In this document: positions 36,301 to 46,140 of the stretch, in pieces | How the letters are laid out: the number at the start of each line of letters is the position of its first letter | How positions within the stretch are numbered: the first letter of the stretch is position 1 | Source: Desmodesmus armatus | Taxonomy: Eukaryota > Chlorophyta > Chlorophyceae > Sphaeropleales > Scenedesmaceae | Direction: 5' to 3' | Assembly (NCBI GenBank): GCA_007449985.2 | Contig: VIIQ02000004.1 | Coordinates: 310,001 to 374,000, forward strand | DNA: 64,000 bases | The notes under the pieces: model-generated | What the model was told of the DNA's origin: nothing | Database searches by the model: none | Seen by the model: the letters and a program-made list of their open reading frames with translations, nothing else | Translations under genes and position numbers: made by a program

Positions 36301-38084
36301 ATGCACAAGATCAAGGAGAAGATCCAGGCACACCGTGCAGCAAAGCACGAGCAGGTAAGCTTCTGTACACATTTCTTGGCTGAGCCTGCCCACTCCATGC
36401 TGCAGTGCGGCACTGCACCCATGTCCTGACACCTTGCGTGCATGCATGACACGTGTCCCTGCCCCGCTCTGCGCGTACCTCTCCGCAGGACGTTACCACA
36501 GGCACCACAGGCGCTATGGTGGGCAGTGAGGCCATGCACCATCACCACCATGAGCACATTGAGGGCGAGGTCGTGACGGAGCGCCCAGTCGCTGTAGGCG
36601 TCGCTGAGGTGGGTTTGCTGTGCACCATATGGTGTGGATAATGGGTGGGGTGCCGCACCCTGTCTGTCAGCTTCTGATTGCGACATACTGCTGCAGCTGG
36701 TCCCAAATATTCGCTCACTCCTGTGTTCAATATGCATCACGCCGATGCATCGAGGGTGCGCACTGCATAATTCAAGTTCCATACCTTTGCAGTTGTCAAC
36801 TTGACAGTGCATGCGCCGCCAGCCTGACTGAGTGGGGCTGACAGCTTGTGACTGTCATGCATGCGGCATGCAGGCTCTGGCTGACTGATTTGCTGAACAA
36901 CAGCAACTTTTCACACCCCTTGCCTGCTCTTGCCACCCCATGCTCCCCACAGGTCCCTATCATGGTGACTGAGCAGGAGCGTGCGGTGCACGGCCACCAC
37001 CACGAGCACCACCACGAGCGCATGGGTGAGGAGGTGTGCGGCCAGAAGACCTTCACTGAGGTTGAGGACCGCCCAGTGGTGCGCGAGAGGGTGGAGCGCA
37101 TCGTGGAGCACAGGCCAGTGGAGAAGCAGGTGGGTTAGACACAATATCATCGCTTGCGCCAACACCTGCTGTATGTGCAGAGTTTTTGTGCCCGGCACGG
37201 TGACCAGGCGGTGCAGGAGCACCAAAATCACTTATTATCCCCGAGGGACAACTAGTACTTCTGCTTGTTGAGCATTTTGGTATTGTGCACCACTACTGAT
37301 TGCCAATCAAGGCTTGATAGAAGGCAAAAAGTGTGAACGCATGGCTCCTTCTAATTTGGCCTTCCTCTCCGCCTGCACATGTTGCTGCTGGTGCTGCTGG
37401 TGCTGCTGCTGCTGCTGCTTTCCTCCTCCTGCCTGCAGTATGTGGTTGAGACCAAGTTTGTGGTGAGCAGGAGATGGGTGTTGCTGGTGCTGAGATTGTT
37501 GACATCAAGGACAGGGTGGTGGATGTGGCCGCACCAGGACCCACCTGCCCAGTCAACACAGGTGAGCTTCCAAGCCTTTCCTCAAACTGGACGAAACAAG
37601 TGCGTTTGGCAGTGCGCAAAACTGCCAGGCTGCTGTGTCTGTACTGCTGCACGATTGGTAGCCGCTACTCGGTAGTACCTGAGACAGGGTTTGCCATGTT
37701 CAGCTGTTTACGGGTTTTGAATACTTGCCGACAGTGTTGCTGGCATCGTGATGTGCAAATGGGTGTCTGAGACAGGTTTGCTCTGTATCAGTGTAAACTC
37801 GCCAGTGATCCACAGGGTGCCGTAGGTACCTTGCTGGAAGCTGCAACTCTAGGACGGGACCCGTATGATACTGCGCTTGAGCTAATGTCAGCCTCAGGGA
37901 TCAACCTTTATGCTGCTTGAGCCTGTCCGACAGTCCCTCAAAACCTGCACTGCCTTCTTCTGTGACTGCAGGTGCTGTGATGAACGAGGTGATTCACGGC
38001 GTGACTGGCACCACACACACGGGTGTGGTTGACGCATCTGGCTACGACAGCACTGGCCGCACTGGCATTACCGATCGCCTGTGA
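36301..38084 (+). pseudogene. His-rich array protein, copy A, broken by a 1-bp deletion
   Basis: First of six head-to-tail paralogues. Exons 36301-36354, 36489-36608, 36953-37129, 37439-37561, 37972-38084. Exon 1 encodes MHKIKEKIQAHRAAKHEQ, exon 2 has a five-His run (MHHHHHEHIEGEVV) and ends PVAVGVAE, and exon 3 has HGHHHEHHHERMGEEVCGQK and RERVERIVEHRPVEKQ. Exon 4 is 123 bp instead of the 124 bp found in all other copies: GTGGGTGAGCAG of copy C is GTGGTGAGCAG here (about 37461). This shifts the frame across the conserved EIVDIKDRVVDVAA segment and desynchronises exon 5, which would otherwise end GYDSTGRTGITDRL. The splice sites are intact, so the loss looks recent, or is a sequencing or assembly error. 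The deletion creates a GTGAGC that resembles a donor. Function of the family is unknown. Confidence 0.8.
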
Positions 38085-38392
38085 TTCTTGTGTAGCATAC
38101 ATCAAGATGGCATCGTGTGCAGCGCACATCCACCAATAGCATGCTGTGAGGCCTGCTGTTAGGTAGCCTGGCTGTGTGCTGTGAGCCTTTGGTACAATGG
38201 TTGAAACATCTATCGCCAGTGGTGGTTGATGACCTGACGTGCTGCCATGTTGAGCATGCTTAACCTTTGTTCGCGTGCCATGCACCGGGTGCCCTAGGCA
38301 CAGCCAGCCTGCCAGTTTTGCATTGGCATACTATTTGTTACCTGTCAACCCCAGGCAAGGACAGCTGCTGCACCAACCAAAAGCTTTGGGGT

Positions 38393-39244
38393 TGTGCCAG
38401 GTATCAGGCTGCGGTGGCTGGGGCACGTCTTGCGTATGGGGGAGGAGCGTTACCCTCGACAGGTGCTCTTCTCACTTATGCACGACGCTGGTGCAGCACC
38501 GCGGGGGGCACCGCCTATGAGCTGGGGAAAATGTGTCACGAGGGATCTGCAGGCCTTGGGGCAGCCAACGAACATGCACGACCTTACGGATGCATGTGCA
38601 TTGCGCGGTTCTTGGCGGAGCATGCTCTACAGACTGACACACCCACGCGCTAATTGGGGAAGAAAATGTTACACGCAGACACATTCGCCACACATCAATG
38701 GCATTGCCTGCCAGGGTTGAACCGGTTGAAACACTAAGGTGGGGAAAAACCCCGATCCCCGTCAGTGGTTTGCACCACCTACACCAGATAGTAGCCTGAT
38801 TCAAAGCAAGACAGCAAAGGAGACTTCATTGACATCCTGAGGCAACACGACAACCTTGTACAGAAGTGGGAAGCAAACAGCTAGGATCCAACAGCTAGGA
38901 ATGGGGTGCCTTTCCGGCGACCACTCAATGCCACACGCTACAGCAGCAGGATGCGGCAGCGCGCTGAGACCCTGCCGTTCCAGGAAGCATGGTCTGCAAC
39001 TGGACCAGGGGTCATGTCCAACTGAGTTGCTTGTATAGTATATGTACAACATACTACCTATATTAGTTCTTTTTCTTGCGCTGTTGGCTTTGAGGGCCGT
39101 AACTGGCCCAGGCTTTCTAGTGCCCTAGGTCACTGGTCGCCTGGTGGTGTTTGCTTGTCTTGCACCAAGGTCGACTCGCTGCTAGCAGCATGCTGCGCGA
39201 TGAACCTGGCTGGAAACACGTGTAATGATGATGATGATGTGCCA
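38393..39244 (+). mobile_element. 5'-truncated LINE (non-LTR retrotransposon) 3' end
   Basis: The open frame 38400-38720 encodes the C-terminal tail typical of LINE reverse-transcriptase polyproteins (RLRWLGHVLRMGEERYPRQV, then KCVTRDLQALGQ and RLTHPRANWGRK). About 500 bp of 3' untranslated sequence follows, ending in TGTAATGATGATGATGATG, a microsatellite tail common in LINEs. A 7-bp TGTGCCA flanks it at 38393-38399 and 39238-39244 as a likely target-site duplication. The paralogous flank of copy B lacks the insertion. Confidence 0.85.
38400..38720 (+). pseudogene. LINE ORF2 C-terminal remnant
   Basis: About 107 codons, open to a TGA, carrying the post-RT C-terminal signature WLGHVLRM...PRQVLFSL...GKCVTRDLQALG. 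Everything 5' of this, including endonuclease and polymerase domains, is missing, as expected from incomplete target-primed reverse transcription. Not functional. Confidence 0.85.
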
Positions 39245-39959
39245 TGAGGCTGCACTGCACCTGTAGCTGTGTGACAGCAGGCGGCCCGCTGTTGAGTGGG
39301 CAGGCCTATATACTGTTCACTGTTAGCTTCCCATGCTTGGTGTCATGCTGCAACATGCATGGCAGCCTATAGCTGTTTGCCCGCTGTTGAGTTGGCAGGC
39401 CTAGGTATTCAGTGTTGGCTTTCTATGCTTGGTGTCACGCTGCAACATGCATGGCACCCTGCACACCCTGTGATGCTTTCAGGCTGCAATGCGCATGGTG
39501 CACTGCTGTTCTATTGTCATAGCTGCGTTGCAGCTTGGAAGTGCATGCAGCCAGGTGTCAAGTGGATATGAGGTTTGATGTAATGCATTGAGAAACTTAC
39601 TGTACCGCAACTCACATCAGGCTCAAACACAGTGACAACGTGCCAGCCCTAGATGCAGTGATAGCCTACACGGTGTAATAATCATGGCACTTATGGCAAG
39701 GTACAATCATTGTTGCCAACAATTTGCAAGCTTAGCAACCTATTACCATGGGGACAAGAATGTATTGAAAATCGTGTGAGTGTGTGAAAGCCTTCGGTTG
39801 AGCCTGTGCTGGTGATTTTGCACGCACGGCTCCTGCCACTGCACCAGAGCCATGTACTACATGGTACAGGCTGTAACATATATGACCCTTGCACAAATCA
39901 TCCTTATATAACCCTTGCACAAATCATCCGTGTGTAGTGCAAAGCAGTCATCGTGACCA
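39245..39959. other. 3' flank of copy A beyond the LINE, with short direct repeats
   Basis: No gene. The motif ctgcaacatgcatggca occurs near 39347 and 39441 and again in the 3' flank of copy B near 42894 and 42932. It is partly palindromic (ATGCAT). A second near-duplicate, cttgcacaaatcatcc, occurs twice around 39888-39930. Confidence 0.5.
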
Positions 39960-40860
39960 TAGTGACGATGGTATGTCACCCACACCCAACACAGCTGCAA
40001 TCCCCTGAACCGCCAACCGTTGACTGCTGAGCAGCCCCTGGGCCTGGTGTGATACTTTGAGGTTGCTTCAAGAAGTGCAAGAAATGTCTAGATGGTACTC
40101 ACTGTATGAGGCAACTGGTCACCTTTCTTGCCTCTCAACTGTAAGGGGCAGCACTGCTGTGGCACAGATCCCCAAAGAGGACGTCTCAGATGGTGCATGG
40201 ATCGCCCAGGGATGCTGGCCCAGTACTAGTTGAACTCTGCTGAGTGGTCTGTTGCTGTGGCCACCCAGTCAGAAACCGCTTGCTACTCAACCACTAAGTG
40301 CACACATGCCCAGGCCCACAGGTCCCTCTCGACCCTCCCTCGCCTTCCTCAACGTGGTGGTGCACCCGCTCATGAGCGGCAGTGCACACCATTGCAAAGT
40401 CAGCGAGGGCTGCTGCCGCCGTGCCTTTGGGATTTCAATCACACATGTTGAATCCTATCAACTCCTACAACTCTGAGCTCACTGCTGACGACCAGTCAAT
40501 TGGCAACTTTGTGCCAGATACACACAGCATGGCACAGCACGAGCAACTGCTGCCACAGCCCGGGGCAGACCCTCACATGCAAGGATGCGAACCCCGTGGC
40601 ACGAATTTGTGCTCAAGTAACTCGTGAACAATGATTTCCACCACATTTCGACGCGTCGTGACGTTCGAAGTCGTCACAGCCTGACGTCGACGTCATGGCT
40701 GCGTCACCATCGTGGGGCTGAATCAAGTATAAGTGTGAGTGTGCGTATGAGTGTGCACGCAAGCAGCGTATCCAGCGTACAGTTCTTTAAATTTGCCCTC
40801 CAGCAACAACGCGACTTCAATCCTAAAACCTTTGCAACCCGTTACCAAGACAGCAACAGC
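39960..40860 (+). repeat. Duplicated 5' flank, copy B version
   Basis: Collinear with 43325-44305 upstream of copy C. Shared stretches include gcagcccctgg(g/a)cct, caaccact(a/g)agt, atgcccaggcc(c/t)acaggtccct, and gcaactgctgccacagcccggggcagaccctc in pieces. It shows that B and C arose by duplication of a unit that included about 0.9 kb of upstream DNA. Confidence 0.75.
40659..40732 (+). promoter_or_regulatory. TGACG/CGTCA cluster and TATA-like box upstream of copy B
   Basis: TGACG at 40659 and 40682; CGTCA at 40672, 40691 and 40702. A TATAA lies at 40728-40732. The last half-site ends 159 bp before the ATG. Spacing is the same as in copy C except for a 9-bp difference inside the central TGACGTC(GACGTC)A. 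Confidence 0.65.
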
Positions 40861-40864
40861 AATC

Positions 40865-42463
40865 ATGCACAAGATCAAGGAGAAGATCCAGGCACACAAG
40901 GCAGCAAAGCACGAGCAGGTAAGCTCCATATCTACCGCACACTTGCCTGCCCCCTTGGCGGACCTGCTCGAAGAGGATCCATCCGCTGACACCCCTTTTT
41001 GCCCCTCCCTTACTGTCTGCTTTGCAGAATGTGACAGGCACTGGTTATCACGACAGTGGCATGGTTGGGGACCAGGGCATGCACCATCACCACCATGAGC
41101 GCGTTGAGGGCGAGGTTGTGGCAGAGCACCCAGTCGCTGTTGGTGTTGCTGAGGTGGGTGTGTTGCCGGACAGGGGGGTCGCCTGCCCTGCCGCAGGGGG
41201 GTCCCCTGCCCTGCCCAGCGGCTGGGCCACTATTGCCATACACACCCGTACTGCCATGCATGCTCAAGTGCAAGCAGGCCCTGCCACAGGCCTGTGGTTT
41301 TGGTTTACGTCAGTGGGTGTTGTGAAGTACTCTTTCTGCATGCATGCATCCTGGACGTTTTGTGCTCTGTGCAGTTATGTCAGGGTTTTGCTGTCACTGG
41401 CTTGTGCTGTTCAAGGCCTGGCTGCCAGTCCAGTGGGCCTGCATGTCGCTTACATATCATGTGCGTACCGCCTGCCTGCCACTTCTCCTTCCGTACAGAT
41501 CCCCGTGGTTATCACTGAGCAGGAGCGTGCGGTGCACGGCCACCACCACGAGCACCACCACGAGCGAATTGGTGAGGAGGTGTGCGGCCAGAAGACCTTC
41601 ACTGAGGTTGAGGACCACCCAGTGGTGCGCGAGAGGGTGGAGCGCATCGTGGAGCACAGGCCAGTGGAGAAGCAGGTGGGTGAGGGTGCCTGATCATCAG
41701 TTGACCCGGGCATAGTATGCATTTGCTGCCTGCACAGAGCTATTGGGTGCCATTTTTTGGCTAGGCTGCTTGATGTGTGTAGGAGCAGTACTCAGGGTTT
41801 CTAGCTGGCCCAGCAGTGCTGCTGGTTCTGCACCATGTCATGAAGTAGTCTTTGGGGTGCAGTTCGCGATTGAAGGCTTGATACACTGTAACAAGTACAT
41901 TAAATCATTGGCCACCTTGAATTGAACCATTTCCCTCTCTTCCTGCCTCCTGCTGCTTCCCTCCTGCCTGCAGTATGTGGTTGAGACCCGTTTTGTTGGT
42001 GAGCAGGAGATGGGTGTTGCTGGTGCTGAGATTGTTGACATCAAGGACAGGGTGGTGGACGTGGCCGCACCAGGACCCACCTGCCCAGTCAACACAGGTG
42101 AGCTTGTCAAGCTTTCTGTCAAGCTGGATGCCGAGTGCGGCGCACAGACAAGTTTGGCCGTGCGTATAAGTCCCAGGCTGTGTATTAGACACAGTAGTAC
42201 TGCTGCATGCTTGGCAATGGGCAGGGTCTTGATCAGCCATGCAGTGGTGAAGTGTAATGCTGCGTGAGACTGTCAGATGGTTCTCATGCGCAGTACATCG
42301 CCTATGCCTCTCACGACCCGCACGGCTTCTTGTTGTCTCTGTGACTGCAGGTGCTGTGATGAATGAGGTGATTGGCGGCGTGACTGGCACTACACACACG
42401 GGTGGTGTGGGAGCAACTGGCTACGACAGCACTGGCCGCACTGGCATCACTGACCGCCTGTGA
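40865..42463 (+). CDS. His-rich hydrophilic array protein, copy B
   Basis: Intact, 197 aa. Exons 40865-40918, 41028-41153, 41499-41675, 41974-42097, 42351-42463; phases 0, 0, 0 and 1. Exon 1 gives MHKIKEKIQAHKAAKHEQ, a short basic amphipathic start. Exon 2 has MHHHHHERVEGEVV and ends HPVAVGVAE. Exon 3 has ITEQERAVHGHHHEHHHERI, then EEVCGQKTFTEVED and RERVERIVEHRPVEKQ. Exon 4 is YVVETRFVGEQEMGVAGAE, then VDIKDRVVDVAAPGPTCPVN. Exon 5 ends STGRTGITDRL. No signal peptide or membrane segment is visible. Two cysteines (VCGQ, TCPV) and the His clusters are shared with most copies and suggest metal binding (inference). The Val/Glu/Arg alternation faintly recalls the YsnF/AvaK (DUF2382) pattern of stress proteins, but this is only a resemblance. 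Family and function not recognised. Confidence 0.85.
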
Positions 42464-43324
42464 ATGTAGCGGTCATCACCATGGCGTGGTGTACAGCGTA
42501 CATCCACCAGTAGCGTGCATTTAGGCTTGTTGCAGTCACAGTAGTACAGTTACAGTGTGGTACTTGCTACTGAGAGCCTGGCTGTGTGCTGTGACTCATG
42601 GCTGAGCCCGTCTTGAACCATGGTGGTTTAATTGGTTGATCACCTGTGCTGCCATGCTGAGCATGTTTGGGCTGTGTTGGTATTGAGGTATCCTAGCCAC
42701 AGCCAGCCTGCCAGGTACTAAGCCGTTTTGCACTAGTGTAGTATTTGTTACTTGCCAACCCCAGGCAAAGACAGAAGCTTTGGGGGTTGCTGTGGCATGC
42801 GGCAGCACATGTAATTATTTGCCCGCTGCTGAGCTTTGCAGGCCTGTATACTGTACATGTGTGCACATGTGCTTTCCAAGCCAGGTGCCATGCTGCAACA
42901 TGCATGGCAGGCTGCATACCTAGGCCTGCTTCCATGCTGCAACATGCATGGCGTGGCCTCGTTGTATTGTCAACACATGCACACTGCAGACTGTTGAGTC
43001 TGCAGTGTGCACCCTTGACCCGACTGTCATGTGGGAACTCAGTGCTTGGGTGTGGTGGGGTATGGTGTTTTTAATTTTGGAAACAATGCCATTTGGTGTA
43101 CGGGCTCACTGTTGCACTGCATGACACAAACGCAGGCATGACATGACATACGACTCAAGTCTGTACAATACTGAGGAAGCATGGGGCTCAACCAATATAG
43201 TGTAGAGACCCAAACCTTTCCTGGTCCACGTGCTTTTGCATGACAACCACCGGCCTCTGTGCCAGAGCAAATTAGCTGTTTCCACACAAGCACAGAGCAA
43301 CCATTTGTGCTACAGTACTTGTGC
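42464..43324. other. 3' flank of copy B (LINE-free counterpart of the copy A flank)
   Basis: Homologous to 38095-38395 plus 39245-39480: both contain gagcctggctgtgtgctgtga, cagccagcctgccag and ccccaggcaa(g/a)gacag. TGTAA at 42810-42814 is a candidate polyadenylation signal about 350 bp past the stop. No gene recognised. Confidence 0.5.
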
Positions 43325-44305
43325 AAAGCAGCGATACAATGGCAGTCAGCAGCACCCAACACAGTTGCGCCACAATCCGCTGCCCGGCCATGATGGCAGG
43401 GGATTGCAGTAAGTGCCAACAGCAGCCCCTGGACCTAGTGTGATGTCTGAAGGATGGTGCAAGCAGAGCGCGACAAGTCAAATTTACTGCCTGGGACGGC
43501 TGATCAACGGCGCCAATGTTGTGGCGCCGCACAAATGCCAGCGGCAGCACTCCTGTGGCAACAGTTCCCCACTGGGGACCTCAGGTGACAAGGGCTGCTC
43601 AGGCGGTGTGGACAGCCCAGGGACGCTGGGGCAGACTCTGTCAGATGATCTGTTGCTGTGGAAAATTTGACGGCTTGTTTTTCAACCACTGAGTACACTT
43701 ATGCACATATATGCCCAGGCCTACAGGTCCCTGCACCCCCTCCCTTCCCTGCCTGGTGGTGTGTCCTTGCAAGACCCTCAAGTAAGTCAAGAGTGGCAAT
43801 GCACTATTGCCATGATCTCTTCATGATCAGTCAGCGGTGGCCACCCATGGATGTTGCTAAATTACTCACACATGTTGCAACCTATAACGCCCACAACCCT
43901 GAAGTCGATTGCGGGTGGCCAACACCAAGTACTTTGCCAGTGTATGCACGGCGTGGCACAGCACAAGCAACTGCTGCCACAGCCCGGGGCAGACCCTCCA
44001 CATGACAGGGCCACGACCCCGTTGCACGAGTATTTTTGGTCCAGCATCTCATGAACAATGCACCCTTTCACTTCAACGTTTGCTTCTACCTTCCTCGAGG
44101 AAGGTACGAGTCGCAACGGTCGTGACGTTGTGTGTCGTCACAACCTGACGTCATGAGTGCGTCACCATTGTCGGGCTGTTTTGTGCACGTATATAGGTGC
44201 GCGCAACACTTGTGTTCAGCGCTTAACTCTCTCCCGATACACTTCAGCAACAACGCGACTTCAACTCGACATTCTTCAAACCCGTTACCAAGACAGCAAC
44301 AGCAA
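43325..44305 (+). repeat. Duplicated 5' flank, copy C version
   Basis: Partner of 39960-40860. Similarity runs up to exon 1, including the leader cccgttaccaagacagcaac found immediately before both ATGs. Numerous small indels distinguish the two. Confidence 0.75.
44123..44195 (+). promoter_or_regulatory. TGACG/CGTCA cluster with a full CRE and TATA box upstream of copy C
   Basis: TGACG at 44123, CGTCA at 44136, perfect palindrome TGACGTCA at 44146-44153, CGTCA at 44160, TATATA at 44190-44195. The last half-site ends 144 bp before the ATG. Confidence 0.7.
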
Positions 44306-44307
44306 CC

Positions 44308-46140
44308 ATGCAGAAGATCAAGGAGAAGATCCACGCACACAAGGAAAAGAAGCACGAGAAGGTACGCTCCATATGTACCGCACACTTGCCTGCCCCCTTG
44401 GCGGACTTGCTCGAAGAGTTGCCCTGACACCCCTTTTTGCGCCCCTTGATGTCTGCTTTGCAGGAAATGTATGGCACCACGGCTGGTGACCAGGGCATGC
44501 ACCATCACCACCACGAGCGCATGGAGGGCGACGTTGTGGCAGAGCACCCAGTCGCTGTTGGTGTCGCTGAGGTGGGTGTGCTGTCGACAGGGGATTCCGC
44601 TGGGCTGGGCTGGGCTGGGCTGGGCCACTGCTGACATATGGTCATGCATGTCAGTTACATATCCGTGCTGCCATGCATAACTCTGCATGCATGCGTCCTG
44701 GAAGTGTGTGGTTCGTGCAGTTATGTCATGGCTTCATGGTTGGGCTGTTGGCAACATGCATGATCTGAACATGCATGTTGAGTCAACATGGCATGTCAAT
44801 GGCTCGGCTGCCAGCCAGTCCAGTGGGCCAGCACATCACTTAAACTTGGCATGTTTGACTGCCTGCCTGCAACTTCTCCTTCCTTTACAGGTCCCCGTGT
44901 TGGTGACTGAGCAGGAGCGTGCGGTGCACGGCCACCACCACGAGCACCATGACCGCATTGGTGAGGAGGTGTGCGGCCAGAAGACCTTCACTGAGGTTGA
45001 GGACCGCCCCGTGGTGCGTGAGAGGGTGGAGCGCATCGTGGAGCACAGGCCAGTGGAGAAGCAGGTGGGGGTTGACACCAGACGAACTCTTTGAGGGCCA
45101 TTTGGTTGTGCAAGGAGTTGACAGTGCATGTCAGTTTGTGTTTGCAAGTGTACAATTCACTCTGGGCTCTGCTCACTGCGATTCTGATTGTACCAAATTC
45201 AACTTACATAGCAAATCATGACCCACAATTTTTTGTTGTTGGTAAGACAGCCAATTGATACGTCTCAGCTCAACTTCTGCACATCGACGGCTTCCACTCC
45301 TGCATGCATGTCAAGAAAAGGGCCCATCCGACACAACACTGCATTGTGCCATCCCTCTTGCTGATGTCCCCTTGTGCTGTGTGGCATATCTCATGCCGCC
45401 CTCCTCCTGCCTGCAGTATGTGGTTGAGACCAAGTTCGTGGGTGAGCAGGAGATGGGTGTTGCTGGTGCTGATATCGTCGACGTGAAGGAGAAGGTGGTG
45501 GACGTGGCTGCACCTGGACCCACCTGCCCAGTCAACACAGGTGAGCTTGGCCTGCCTCAATTTGAGGCTGAACTGCAGTCCAAATTCGCTCACGCGTGCA
45601 TTCACTGGGCCGCATCACCATTGCTGGCGCGCATGCAGCCTGGCAGTGCCACAGCGTGTGTGGCTGAATTGAGTTGGCTGCCTGCAGTCCAACTTGAAGA
45701 CTGCAGGCTTAAGGACTGTGTGAAAACAGAAAATCGAAATAATGCTCGTGCTGGCTACAAACCTGAAGTATGGCCGAAGGGCCCCTCAATGTAAAGTTGC
45801 CAGTCTATGGGCCTGGCAGGTCCGGAATCTGTTGACAGCTACTAGTTGTGTGTGACGTCAAACCGGTTGACTGCTCTGGTGTTATTTGATGCATTACACC
45901 AATGCTGCACCATGCTGGCAGCTGAGCCTTGCTGTCTGTGGAAGATGACGTCAAATCGCTGCATCTCAACTCGCGAACTGGACTGTCAATGGCAGTGGCT
46001 GTGGCATGTGGTCATGATCTGATGGATAGGAGGTAATGGGCTGAACAAATTGCGCTGCTGTTCTGCTTTTTATGCCTGCAGGTGATGTGATGGATAATGT
46101 GATCCATGGGGTGCAGGGCACATCCACCGACCGCGTGTGA
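44308..46140 (+). CDS. His-rich hydrophilic array protein, copy C
   Basis: Intact, 172 aa. Exons 44308-44361, 44464-44571, 44891-45064, 45417-45540, 46082-46140. Exon 1 gives MQKIKEKIHAHKEKKHEK. Exon 2 has MHHHHHERMEGDVV and ends HPVAVGVAE. Exon 3 has HGHHHEHHDRIGEEVCGQK. Exon 4 reads YVVETKFVGEQEMGVAGAD, then VDVKEKVVDVAAPGP. Exon 5 is much shorter than in A and B (DVMDNVIHGVQGTSTDRV) and lacks the GYDSTGRTG tail, so the C-terminus is the least constrained part. It shares its duplicated upstream region with copy B, 3443 bp away start to start. Exon 1 codons keep the frame of the family, and donors and acceptors match the other copies. Function unknown, as for the rest of the array. Confidence 0.85.
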
